A stretch of 14,940 bases of DNA from JAKEGN01 sp964465665 (GCA_964465665.1 CAYXKM010000316.1:1-14940), one strand, 5' to 3'; shown: positions 6,659 to 14,293, counted from the stretch's first letter. Numbers and translations: made by a program. Notes: a model not told the origin generated them from the sequence alone.

Positions 6659-6771
6659 AGAGTCCGGATAAATGGAACAATCGTTGCATAATAGGATCGG
6701 ATTTCATTACAAAAAGCAACAATGTTTACCCTTTTGTTGCCGATAATGCTGTCTCCACCGGAGGAAGGCAG
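6659..6771. promoter_or_regulatory. Divergent control region with repeated AACAAT-type sites
   Basis: AT-rich relative to its surroundings. Site 1: GGAACAATCGTTGC at 6674-6687, an AAC...GTT near-palindrome. Site 2: GCAACAATGTT at 6716-6726, containing the perfect 9-base palindrome AACAATGTT (6718-6726). Site 3: TTGTTGCC at 6734-6741, the inverse of GGCAACAA. Sites 1 and 2 are about 42 bases apart, four helical turns. A possible -10 GATAAT (6742-6747) for the DUF6356 gene sits just after site 3. GGAGGAAGG (6760-6768) is a strong ribosome site for ATG 6772. Lrp-type binding is inferred from the neighbouring regulator. Confidence 0.45.
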
Positions 6772-7029
6772 ATGTTGATACGCAGCAAGTTCACCGAGCA
6801 CCCGGCAGCCGTGGGTGAATCCTACGGGCAGCATTTCAGGGCCGCGATGGGTTTCAGTGCCGGCATGTTGCGCGGGGCAGTTTGCTGTGCGCTGCACGCC
6901 GTGTTCCCGTTTCTTTGTGAGCGCTCCGGCAGCGCCGCGATCACGGAGCTGCACGAGCGGATGATTGTCAACCGCCAGCGGTGTGCTGAGAACCGTCCGG
7001 ATCAGCGCCCGGTCGCATCCACAAGCTGA
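6772..7029 (+). CDS. DUF6356 family small protein
   Basis: 85 residues. The pattern FTEHPAAVGESYGQHF at about residues 7-22, then AAMGFSAGMLRGAVCCALHAVFPFLCERSGS and a closing 'I..LHERM..NR', matches the DUF6356 family as I remember it (F..HP..VGE.Y..H, then a short hydrophobic stretch with C..HA..PF and a terminal 'gS..i..L..rM'). The central hydrophobic part (about 28-50) may be a single membrane-associated helix. Function unknown. The start is firm: an excellent GGAGGAAGG Shine-Dalgarno sequence ends three bases before ATG. Divergent from the Lrp/AsnC gene and probably its target. The last 15 residues are polar and poorly conserved-looking. Confidence 0.78.
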   Translation: MLIRSKFTEHPAAVGESYGQHFRAAMGFSAGMLRGAVCCALHAVFPFLCERSGSAAITELHERMIVNRQRCAENRPDQRPVASTS

Positions 7030-7068
7030 CAGCCGCCGACGCGGCACCGTACTGCCTGTCGATTTTTT
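7028..7068 (+). terminator. Possible rho-independent terminator after DUF6356 gene
   Basis: GACAG (7028-7032) can pair with CTGTC (7056-7060), enclosing a small GCCGC/GCGGC hairpin, and is followed by GATTTTTT (six T at 7063-7068). The stem is interrupted and overlaps the stop codon, so this is tentative. Confidence 0.35.
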
Positions 7069-7118
7069 CGGGTTGCTGCGTTAACGTCGCGGCAACGACG
7101 ACTCCGGCAGAAAAACCG

Positions 7119-8870
7119 ATGAAATACCTCCGACAGCTCTCCGCGCTGCTCCCGTTGCTGTTCTTCGCCGCATGCTCGAAGGATTCCGATGCGCCGGGTC
7201 CCGATGGCGCCAGCCTGATCCTGACCAATGCACGCGTATACACGCTCGACTGGAACGACCCGGCCGCTGACGGAACGCCGGCTATAGGAGCGCCGTACGA
7301 CGATAGCGGCTGGAGACCGGATGCGGATGCCGTGGTTGTAACCGCTGGCACAATAAACTTCGTTGGCAGCAGCATCGACGCACTGAAATTCCAGGGCCCG
7401 ACCACCCGGGTCGTCGACCTCGCGGGCGCTACCGTGATACCCGGGCTCGTCGATTCGCATACCCACGTTTTTGAACTCGGCACGAATCTCGAGCGCGTCA
7501 ATCTCGTCGATGTAAAAACAGAAGAAGAAGCCGTTGCCCGTGTCGCCGAGCGTGCAAAGTCGGTGCCGAAAGGCGAATGGATACTCGGTGCCGGCTGGGA
7601 CGAGGGCGCCTGGGCCAATCATTATCCGGACAAGGTCTTGCTGAGCGCTGCTGTTCCCGATCACCCGGTGTTCCTGGCAAGCCTGCACGGATTCGCCGGC
7701 TGGGCCAATAAGAAAGCCATCGATGCGGCCGGGCTGAGCGCGACCTCGCCGGTCCCTGCGGGCGGCGAAATGCGTCTCGGCGCGGACGGCGAGCCCAATG
7801 GCCTGTTTCTCAATCGTGCCGTGCCGCTGATTCGAAGCGCGGTCCCGGAACCGTCGGACGAAGCACTGGCCGAGCGCCTGCTTGTCGGTCTGAACCAGAT
7901 GGCAACGGACGGCTATGTGGCGGTACACGAAGCCGGACTCGGGTCCCGCGAAATGAGCGTGCTGGAGCAACTCGAAGCCGGCAATCGCCTGCCGATCCGG
8001 GTCTACGCGATGTTGTCGTTACGTGACGAAGAGCTGATGCGAAAGTGGATAGCGAAAGGGCCGGATTCGGACAACGACAGTTTCCTGGTAACGCGAACAG
8101 TCAAAGCGTATTACGACGGTGCCCTCGGCTCACGGGGCGCGCGCCTTCTTTACGACTACTCGGATGCCCCGGGACATCGCGGCGTCAGCGGCGACGAATA
8201 CGGCTTCAACCAGACATTGAATGCGGAAGCGATGAAGAAGGGATTCCAGATTGCCATACATGCGATCGGCGACGCCGGTAACCGCGAATCCATCGATATC
8301 CTCGAAGCCGTTTTCAATGCGGATCCGGCCACGCGTAAAAACCGGCATCGCATCGAGCACGCACAGGTGATGCATCCGGACGACCTGGTACGTGTCGGCC
8401 AACTCGGGCTCATCGCCTCCATGGAACCGCCGCATGCCGTGGAAGACAAGACCTGGGCGGAGGATCGCGTCGGGCCGGAGCGCATACTCGGCGCTTATGC
8501 CTGGCGGACTCTGCGGCAGAACGCGGCGCTGCTGACGTTCAATTCGGACAACCCGGGCTCGGACCACAGCATTTTCTACGGCATGCATGCGGCGATCACG
8601 CGGAAGGACAAGAACCAGGAGCCCGAAGGTGGCTGGTACGCCGAGCAGGCCATGACCGCCGAAGAAACGGTGCGCGGCTACACCAACTGGTCGGCGTACG
8701 CGAGCTTTCGCGAGGACCAAAGCGGAATCATCGAAAAAGGACGCTGGGCCGACCTGACGGTCATGGATATCGATCCGTTTCTTCTCGCAACCGAAAGTCC
8801 GGGGGATATCCTCAATGGCCGTATCCTGATGACCGTGGTCAACGGCAACATCGTCTTTGAACGACAGTGA
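7119..8870 (+). CDS. Lipoprotein amidohydrolase, YtcJ-like (amidohydrolase 3 family)
   Basis: 583 residues. The N-terminus is a lipoprotein signal with lipobox FAAC (Cys19), so the enzyme is anchored in the envelope. The rest is a metal-dependent amidohydrolase of the YtcJ group: an N-terminal beta sandwich (LTNARVYTLD), metal ligands DSHTHVFELG (His114, His116), KAYYDGALGSRGA (Lys329 region), AIHAIGDAGN (His381), HRIEHAQ (His414) and NSDNPGSDHS (Asp477). A C-terminal return to the sandwich follows (GIIEKGRWADLTVMD). Residues about 45-72 contain an insertion between the first strands that I do not expect in short homologues. Substrates of YtcJ-like enzymes are mostly unknown; hydrolysis of a C-N bond in an amide or cyclic amide is the general reaction. 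The cupin lipoprotein gene starts at or just after its stop, so they form one operon. Confidence 0.88.
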   Translation: MKYLRQLSALLPLLFFAACSKDSDAPGPDGASLILTNARVYTLDWNDPAADGTPAIGAPYDDSGWRPDADAVVVTAGTINFVGSSIDALKFQGPTTRVVDLAGATVIPGLVDSHTHVFELGTNLERVNLVDVKTEEEAVARVAERAKSVPKGEWILGAGWDEGAWANHYPDKVLLSAAVPDHPVFLASLHGFAGWANKKAIDAAGLSATSPVPAGGEMRLGADGEPNGLFLNRAVPLIRSAVPEPSDEALAERLLVGLNQMATDGYVAVHEAGLGSREMSVLEQLEAGNRLPIRVYAMLSLRDEELMRKWIAKGPDSDNDSFLVTRTVKAYYDGALGSRGARLLYDYSDAPGHRGVSGDEYGFNQTLNAEAMKKGFQIAIHAIGDAGNRESIDILEAVFNADPATRKNRHRIEHAQVMHPDDLVRVGQLGLIASMEPPHAVEDKTWAEDRVGPERILGAYAWRTLRQNAALLTFNSDNPGSDHSIFYGMHAAITRKDKNQEPEGGWYAEQAMTAEETVRGYTNWSAYASFREDQSGIIEKGRWADLTVMDIDPFLLATESPGDILNGRILMTVVNGNIVFERQ

Positions 8871-8878
8871 CAAACTCT

Positions 8879-9379
8879 ATGAAAACACAGGCATCGAATC
8901 TGGCAGTCGCGCTCATCGCGCTTAGCGTTGTATTGGCCGGCTGCGGCAAGGATCTGCCGTCGGATCCCGCCGCCTACGACGGTTACGAAATCATCTCGTC
9001 CGGCACCCGGCAGTTCGAATGGGACAGTGACACCGGCACCGGTGTGATCAAGGTGCTCATCGAGGGGCAAAATCTCGGCAGCGCCGGCGCCGAAGTCGCG
9101 GAGATCCGCTTCCCGCCCGACTGGGAAGGCGATTCGCACGTACACGAACTGGAAATCATCTACGTCATCGAGGGCGAGCTGGGGCACATCGTCAATGGCG
9201 AGATGCATGTACTCTCGCCGGGTATGACCGGAGTGGTTCGGGCACGCGACCATGTGATCCACAAAACGCTGTCGCCGGAGGGTGCACGGGTACTCGTAAT
9301 CTGGCCATTGGGCGGTGAAGTCGAAGGATTCGCGGCATCCGGCATGCGCGAACTGGCGCTGGTGCCCGGCGGCAACTAG
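8879..9379 (+). CDS. Cupin-domain lipoprotein
   Basis: 166 residues. A lipoprotein signal ends in LAGC (Cys22). The mature part is a single cupin barrel: motif 1 GDSHVHELEIIYVIEGELG supplies His87, His89 and an acidic ligand, and motif 2, SPGMTGVVRARDHVIH, supplies His125 or His128. The metal-binding pocket therefore looks intact. This could be a small dioxygenase, isomerase or ligand-binding protein; the sequence does not decide. ATG 8879 puts the signal peptide at the very N-terminus. A GTG at 8867 overlapping the amidohydrolase stop (GTGA) would add four residues and allow translational coupling. The two lipoproteins, tethered to the same membrane and made together, probably act in one periplasmic or surface pathway (inference). 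Confidence 0.8.
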   Translation: MKTQASNLAVALIALSVVLAGCGKDLPSDPAAYDGYEIISSGTRQFEWDSDTGTGVIKVLIEGQNLGSAGAEVAEIRFPPDWEGDSHVHELEIIYVIEGELGHIVNGEMHVLSPGMTGVVRARDHVIHKTLSPEGARVLVIWPLGGEVEGFAASGMRELALVPGGN

Positions 9380-9386
9380 AAAGGGC

Positions 9387-9412
9387 GCCGGTATCGACCG
9401 GCCGTTGCAACG
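9387..9412. terminator. Convergent hairpin, likely bidirectional terminator
   Basis: GCCGGT (9387-9392), loop ATCG, ACCGGC (9397-9402) is a perfect six-base-pair stem. It is immediately followed by the perfect palindrome CGTTGCAACG (9403-9412). Both sit in the 34-base gap between the cupin stop and the hemerythrin stop. On the minus strand the hairpin is followed by a short CTTTCT tract; on the plus strand there is no T-run. Confidence 0.5.
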
Positions 9413-9413
9413 A

Positions 9414-9968
9414 TCAGGCGCGACCGGCTCTGTCGAAAAGCCGCTTGAAACGAATCTCCAGCCGCACGCCGAAAACAGGATCGGCAACACGCGGCCAATC
9501 GGCGGCGTCCAAATGCCGATGACCGCTTTTGATCATTTCCTCGATGCGTCGAAACAGATCGAGTTCTTCCCACTGCATGTGATTGCGCAGTGTGTTTGCG
9601 TAGCGTAACGCGTCCCTGACCACCGCTTTGCGTTTGACCATGGCGCCTGCCTGGATCAGCTCGATGTCGTTGCGCAACTGCATCCCCTGTTCGGCAATTG
9701 CCTGGTGGTCGAGTGTGATGCGTGAGAATCCTTCCGACAGTTCGGGCCTGATCTTTTTCAGCTCCGCATAAATGCGGTCTTCTTTCGGGTGATGAACGGC
9801 GTCCGGATAGATTGTCATGTAGTGCATGACATCCTGCATGAGTTCGATGTCGGCGTCGTGCTCGGCCTCTATACGATTCGACTCGCGCTCGAGCAGGTTG
9901 AGGAGCCGGGTCATATTGCGGTGATCCTGGCGCAAATCGGCGAGGATCGAGGCGACATCGTTTTGCAT
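9414..9968 (-). CDS. Hemerythrin-domain protein
   Basis: 184 residues from the ATG at 9968, which has AGGGGG about eight bases upstream; ATG 9998 would add ten residues but lacks a ribosome site. An all-helical four-helix bundle is expected, with the diiron ligands QDHRNM (His16), YPDAVHHPKED (His59/60 and Glu63), TLDHQAI (His88) and RNHMQWEE (His130, Glu134). This is the HHPKED type common in proteobacteria, used for O2, NO or iron sensing or storage, or repair of iron centres. It is cytosolic. It lies 77 bases downstream of the Na/Pi transporter gene on the same strand, so co-transcription is likely. The C-terminal 40 residues extend past the bundle and are basic, which may mediate contact with nucleic acid, membrane or a partner. 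Confidence 0.88.
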   Translation of the reverse strand: MQNDVASILADLRQDHRNMTRLLNLLERESNRIEAEHDADIELMQDVMHYMTIYPDAVHHPKEDRIYAELKKIRPELSEGFSRITLDHQAIAEQGMQLRNDIELIQAGAMVKRKAVVRDALRYANTLRNHMQWEELDLFRRIEEMIKSGHRHLDAADWPRVADPVFGVRLEIRFKRLFDRAGRA

Positions 9969-10045
9969 GTACTGCCCCCTGGTTCCCTGAATGGCCATGC
10001 CGAATCTTGAGTCTGTTCCGGCCTGATTGACATCCGCATATTCCC

Positions 10046-11731
10046 TTACGTGGAGCCTCGTATGCCGGCGAAGTCCGCGGCTCGTTGCGGGTCGAGCAGC
10101 GCATCCGCCAGCGCAGTCAGCAGGTTCTGTCCGGACGTATAAATTTCGCGGTTGACGTTCAACAAGGTCGAGATCTCGGTCTCTGAAAACATGGCCGCGC
10201 TGACTTCCCGGTAGATGTTGGCATGCATGCTGCGGTGCAATGTCTCGTTCCTGGCTTTCAGCGCGGTCAGCACTTCGAAGTAGTGCGCGGGGTCGGTGGC
10301 ATTCCGCAAGGTGTCATAAGCATCATAGAAATCCCGCACCACGGAACGGAACCTGTCGTAGTACTCGTTGAAGTGGTCATTTGCGGAATCACGAAACTGC
10401 TGCAAGTCGTGATGCGTGTCGCGAATGGTCTTGGCTGCATGCACCGCGTTCCTGATAGCCGGGATGATCTGGTTGAGGCGCGCCGAAACGCTCGGATCGA
10501 AAGGCTGTGCCTGCATGGCCAGCGCAAAACCGAGTATTTTCCCCTCAAGCTGTTTGATCTCCGAATAACAGACATCCTGGTTTGCTTCGTGCCCGAACAC
10601 GCGCACATCCCTGCGGTCTTTATCGCTCGCATAAAACGTCCGATAGGGCTTCAAGCCAAGACTGATCTGGTTCAGCGCGGCGGCCTGATCGATCAGCCGA
10701 AAGGTCTCCCGTGACAGGTTCTCTATGGCCGCTTCCGGCACGGCCGTGTCGCTTTTCTTGATGTGCCGCAGCAACGTGTGCTTTTCGGCGGTCAACCGCG
10801 TCTCGAGCCAGCGAGCCAGCAAACCGATGAACGGCAGGAACAGCAGGATGCCGAGCAGGTTGAAAAGGCTGTGAAACGCCACCAGCGCAAACAGCGGATC
10901 GGCAATGCCGATGATGCCGGTGATAAAGAACAGCAGCGGGTTCAAGGCGAGGAACGCGAGGCCATCGGTGACGACGTTGAAAATGACTATCGCCAGGGCA
11001 ACGCGCTTTTTCGCCGCCGAACCGGCGAGTGCTGCAAGAATTGCCGTGATTGTGGTGCCAAGATCCGCGCCTATGGCGACGGCTGCGGCCGCCTCGAGCG
11101 TGATCGCGGACGCATACAAGGCGCTCAGTGTGATCATGATCGTTGCCGAGCTCGCCTGGACCACGGCCGTTACCAGGAAGCCCGCGAGCAGGAACACGAC
11201 TAGCGGATAAGTGGCCAGAGCCTGAGGATCGAACATCGCTGTAGCCGTCGAAGCGCCGGACTTCATGAAATCGAGCCCGAGAAACATGAGGCCCAAGCCA
11301 ACCAGAAATTGGCTGATGCCAAGGCGCCGGCTACCTGCCGCTGACCAGACTACGCCAAGTCCGCCGGCCGCGATCAGTGGCAGCGACAGTACTTCGATAT
11401 CGAGCTTGAATCCGATGCTGGCAACGATCCACCCGGTCGCGGTCGACCCGAGGTTGGCGCCGAACACGATGGCGATGGCACTGGCGAGCGACAGGATTCC
11501 GGTGCCGACCAGCGCCAGCACCAGCAAGCTGACCACGCTGCTGCTTTGCAGGGCTACGGTGGTGAGGAGGCCCGCGATTACGCCTTTCACGGGCCGGGAA
11601 GTGTGTTCGCGGAGGAAAACCTTGAACGGCCGTCCGGCAAGCTGCTGCAAGGCCTGTTCGAGATGGTGCATGCCGAACAGAAACAGGCCGAGCCCTGCCG
11701 CCAGGTGCCACAGATCCATTCCGACCGGCAT
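10046..11731 (-). CDS. Na/Pi cotransporter family protein with PhoU-like C-terminal domain
   Basis: 561 residues from ATG 11731 (GGCGAG about ten bases upstream); the longer open frame to 11806 starts with a basic non-membrane stretch and is unlikely. The membrane half (about 1-315) has the two inverted repeats of the family. Each carries the Ser-rich motif, QSSS at 62-65 and QASS at 192-195, and the follow-up glycine motif GANLGST (91-97) and GADLGTT (221-227). The second repeat has Ala where QSSS is usual. The cytosolic half (about 330-561) is helical with PhoU-like character. Known relatives (YjbB type) move phosphate with Na+, often outwards to limit internal Pi. The direction cannot be read here. 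It is divergent from the APC permease and upstream of the hemerythrin gene. Confidence 0.87.
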   Translation of the reverse strand: MPVGMDLWHLAAGLGLFLFGMHHLEQALQQLAGRPFKVFLREHTSRPVKGVIAGLLTTVALQSSSVVSLLVLALVGTGILSLASAIAIVFGANLGSTATGWIVASIGFKLDIEVLSLPLIAAGGLGVVWSAAGSRRLGISQFLVGLGLMFLGLDFMKSGASTATAMFDPQALATYPLVVFLLAGFLVTAVVQASSATIMITLSALYASAITLEAAAAVAIGADLGTTITAILAALAGSAAKKRVALAIVIFNVVTDGLAFLALNPLLFFITGIIGIADPLFALVAFHSLFNLLGILLFLPFIGLLARWLETRLTAEKHTLLRHIKKSDTAVPEAAIENLSRETFRLIDQAAALNQISLGLKPYRTFYASDKDRRDVRVFGHEANQDVCYSEIKQLEGKILGFALAMQAQPFDPSVSARLNQIIPAIRNAVHAAKTIRDTHHDLQQFRDSANDHFNEYYDRFRSVVRDFYDAYDTLRNATDPAHYFEVLTALKARNETLHRSMHANIYREVSAAMFSETEISTLLNVNREIYTSGQNLLTALADALLDPQRAADFAGIRGST

Positions 11732-11860
11732 ATCAGATCTCGCCAACCAACACGTTCGGCAGCATAACCGGCGGCCATCGTGCTGTCGCTGCCGGACGGA
11801 TGGCAAGGTCCCGCCGCAATCTGCGACACTCGTCGCCGGTATCCCGATCAGGACCGGACC
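11732..11860. promoter_or_regulatory. Divergent region between Na/Pi and APC genes
   Basis: 129 bases with starts pointing away on both sides, so it must hold two promoters. I could not assign a convincing -35/-10 pair. AGGA near 11850 serves the permease ATG at 11861. Confidence 0.35.
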
Positions 11861-13207
11861 ATGGCCGAAGGAAGACTGCTACGCGTCGTAAAGCGCAAGG
11901 AAGTGTTCGCGCTGGCCTTCGGCGCCATGATCGGCTGGAGCTGGGTGGCCCTCAGCGGCCACTGGATTGCCGGTGCCGGCAGCCTCGGCGCAATGCTGGC
12001 GTTCCTCGCCGGCGGCGTTGCCGTCATTTTTGTCGGTTTCACTTATGCCGAACTCGCGGCGGCGATGCCGCAGGCCGGCGGCGAACACGTTTATGCGCAC
12101 CGTGCGCTCGGACCGGCAGCCGCTTTCATTTGCACCTGGGCTATCCTGCTCGGATACACATCGGTGGTTGCGTTCGAAGCGGTCGCTTTGCCAACGGTTG
12201 TCGAATACCTGCTGCCCGGTTTCGCACGTGGACATTTGTGGACCATCGCCGGCTGGGATGTGAAATTCACCTGGGTTCTGACCGGCGTCGCGGCCGCCGT
12301 GCTCATGACAGTGATCAATATCCTCGGGATAAAGACCGCCGCGCGATTGCAGCTGCTGGTGACGATCCTCATTTTGATTACGGGACTTACAATGGCCGGC
12401 GGATCGCTGCTGTCAGGTTCCGTTGACAACATGCAGCCGTACTTTCAGCACGGCGTCACCGGATTTCTCGGTGTGCTGGTGATGGTGCCCTTCATGTTCG
12501 TCGGCTTCGACGTCATCCCGCAATCGGCCGAAGAAGCGGACATGCCGTTTCGCGACATCGGCACGACACTGATGTTGTCCATCCTCATGGCGATCACCTG
12601 GTACTCCGTGATCATCTGGGCGGTATCGAGCGGTCTTGGCGATGCAGAGCGCGCTTCGGCAACGCTGCCCACGGCGGACGCTGCGGTCGCTGTATTCGGT
12701 GGCAACTGGGCGGGCAAACTGGTGGTGCTCGGAGGAATCGCCGGCATCCTTACGAGCTGGAATGCATTCCTGATCGGTGGCAGCCGGGCGCTGTACGCCA
12801 TGGCCAGGGCAGGGCAACTGCCTGCGGCGTTCGGCCGCCTGCATCCCCGCTTCAACACGCCGCACAACGCTATCCTGTTGATCGGTGCCGTTTCGGTCAT
12901 CGCTCCGCTGTTCGGCCGCCCGGCGATGGTCTGGCTGGTCGACGCCGGCGGACTCGGCATCGTCGTAGCCTATGCTTTCGTGGCGCTGTCCTTCCTCGTT
13001 CTGCGCCAGCGCGAGCCGGACATGGTGAGACCTTACGCGGTCAGGCGCTGGCGACTGACGGGTTACCTGGCGCTGATACTGTCGCTCGCCATCGCCTGCC
13101 TGTACCTGCCTTTCAGCCCTGCGGCGCTCATTTGGCCCTACGAATGGGCGATCGTAGCCGGCTGGGCTGTCCTCGGCGGGTTCTTGCTCCTCATTCGCGG
13201 GCGTTGA
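11861..13207 (+). CDS. APC superfamily amino acid permease
   Basis: 448 residues, about 12 transmembrane helices, inner membrane. The first helix has the broken-helix motif GAMIGWSWVALSG with GAGSLG, which in the APC fold lines the substrate site. AELAAAMPQAGGEHVYAHRALG follows helix 2 (the family consensus 'aEl....P..GG.y.y....G'), and a further hallmark is SWNAFLIGGSRALYAMARAGQLP near the middle of the C-terminal half. The start at ATG 11861 has AGGACCGG just upstream; the frame is open to 11780 but the extra residues are not membrane-like. The substrate is unknown: amino acids, amines and polyamines are all used by this superfamily. The gene stands alone on its strand, with a small hairpin nine bases after its stop. 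Confidence 0.87.
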   Translation: MAEGRLLRVVKRKEVFALAFGAMIGWSWVALSGHWIAGAGSLGAMLAFLAGGVAVIFVGFTYAELAAAMPQAGGEHVYAHRALGPAAAFICTWAILLGYTSVVAFEAVALPTVVEYLLPGFARGHLWTIAGWDVKFTWVLTGVAAAVLMTVINILGIKTAARLQLLVTILILITGLTMAGGSLLSGSVDNMQPYFQHGVTGFLGVLVMVPFMFVGFDVIPQSAEEADMPFRDIGTTLMLSILMAITWYSVIIWAVSSGLGDAERASATLPTADAAVAVFGGNWAGKLVVLGGIAGILTSWNAFLIGGSRALYAMARAGQLPAAFGRLHPRFNTPHNAILLIGAVSVIAPLFGRPAMVWLVDAGGLGIVVAYAFVALSFLVLRQREPDMVRPYAVRRWRLTGYLALILSLAIACLYLPFSPAALIWPYEWAIVAGWAVLGGFLLLIRGR

Positions 13208-13419
13208 GGGCCGAGCGCCCGTTTGGGCGGGGAATGTCGTCGGGACCGGAATCGATGCAACCCCCGGCGGCTTTGCCGGTCTGACAAAGCTTGCAGGCGT
13301 CAACGTCCGGACGCCGCCAAACATGTCAATGATCGATCCGGACATGGTTGAGGACCGGGCCGCCCGGTAGACTTCGCACACAGCAGATACGTTAACAAGC
13401 TTCCGGAACGGGGTTGGGG
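13208..13419. other. Hairpin-rich intergenic region
   Basis: It contains no gene with a start codon and ribosome site. It holds several inverted repeats in series: CGCCC/GGGCG (13216-13229), CCGGC/GCCGG (13264-13279), the palindrome CGTCCGGACG (13304-13313), CATGTC/GACATG (13322-13346) and ACCGGG/CCCGGT (13354-13368). The first may serve as a terminator-like 3' end for the permease mRNA. The rest could fold in the leader of the downstream gene. Confidence 0.4.
13216..13229 (+). terminator. Short GC hairpin after permease
   Basis: CGCCC, loop GTTT, GGGCG forms a perfect five-base-pair stem beginning nine bases after the permease stop. No T-run follows, so it may protect the 3' end or mark a rho-dependent end rather than terminate by itself. 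Confidence 0.3.
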
Positions 13420-14286
13420 ATGCAGCAAGGCAGAAATCGATCGACAAACCGCATGCGGCGGGCAGGCCGCGCACCGGCTTTGCTCCTGCTGCTCGCGTCC
13501 TGCGCCAGCCACGAGGTCGACCCGGTCGCGCTGCAGCCGCAACCGATTGCGGACAATCACGTTGCCGATTGCCTGGCACTGTTGCGCGACACGACCTCAG
13601 GGCTGGGTCCGGAACTCGATGCTGCAAGCATTCGCCTGGTGAGCTGGAACGTACAGAAAAACTCGCACACGGATTGGTATCGCGATTTCACCGCGCTGAT
13701 AGACAACAAGGACCTCGTGCTGGTGCAGGAAGTGTCGTTGCGGGAGAACTCGATCAATGCCCTGGACGGTTCACGCCACTGGTCCTTTGCACCCGGCTAC
13801 CAGAAACCGGGCGCGATCAGCGGCGTAATGACAATGAGCCGCAGCAAACCTATCGCGCAGTGTAGTTTTGTCAACTACGAACCGCTGCTGCGAACGCCGA
13901 AAGCAACGAGCATTACCCGCTACGGTCTGACGACGACCGATGACACACTGGTTGTGGTCAACATACACGCGGTGAATTTTTCCATGGGGATGGGAGCATT
14001 CAAAAGGCAGTTCGACCAGGTGCGTGAAGTGCTTGCATCTCATGATGGTCCGATCATAGTCTCCGGGGACTTCAACACCTGGCGAAAGCGACGTAATGAC
14101 ATCGTTGCCGGCATGGCGAAGGAGATCGGACTGATATCGCTCGAGTTTACAGAGGATTACCGCGTGACCCTGTTCGGCAACCCTCTCGATCATGTGTACG
14201 TGCGCGGCCTGTCTCTGCTCGACTCGACCACCGAAAGGGTCAGTTCGTCGGACCACAACCCGATGTCTGCAACACTGAAGCTTTAA
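13420..14286 (+). CDS. Endonuclease/exonuclease/phosphatase (EEP) family lipoprotein
   Basis: 288 residues. A basic N-terminus and Leu-rich stretch end in the lipobox LASC (Cys28), so the enzyme is exported and lipid-anchored. The EEP catalytic set is complete: SWNVQ (Asn77), LVQEV (Glu104), VNIHAVN (His183), SGDFNTW (Asp217, Asn219), LDHVYV (Asp257-His258) and the terminal SSSDHNPMSA (Asp278-His279). This resembles the YafD-like branch. A Mg2+-dependent phosphodiesterase or nuclease acting outside the cytoplasm is expected; the substrate may be DNA, RNA or a phospholipid-type phosphodiester. Start: ATG 13420, preceded by a G-rich stretch; TTG 13414 and ATG 13453 are alternatives, all compatible with the lipobox. 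The DUF3313-type lipoprotein gene starts eight bases after its stop codon. Confidence 0.85.
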   Translation: MQQGRNRSTNRMRRAGRAPALLLLLASCASHEVDPVALQPQPIADNHVADCLALLRDTTSGLGPELDAASIRLVSWNVQKNSHTDWYRDFTALIDNKDLVLVQEVSLRENSINALDGSRHWSFAPGYQKPGAISGVMTMSRSKPIAQCSFVNYEPLLRTPKATSITRYGLTTTDDTLVVVNIHAVNFSMGMGAFKRQFDQVREVLASHDGPIIVSGDFNTWRKRRNDIVAGMAKEIGLISLEFTEDYRVTLFGNPLDHVYVRGLSLLDSTTERVSSSDHNPMSATLKL

Positions 14287-14293
14287 GACGCCC

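Noticed and set aside
7002..7970. 322-codon minus-strand frame opposite the amidohydrolase
   Set aside because: Antisense to a gene with complete catalytic motifs; its translation has no domain features.
12413..13627. 404-codon open frame antisense to the permease, crossing the gap and into the EEP gene
   Set aside because: Low-complexity Arg/Pro/Ala-rich translation without domain or signal, opposite two well-supported genes. It is explained by GC-rich third positions removing stops on the other strand.
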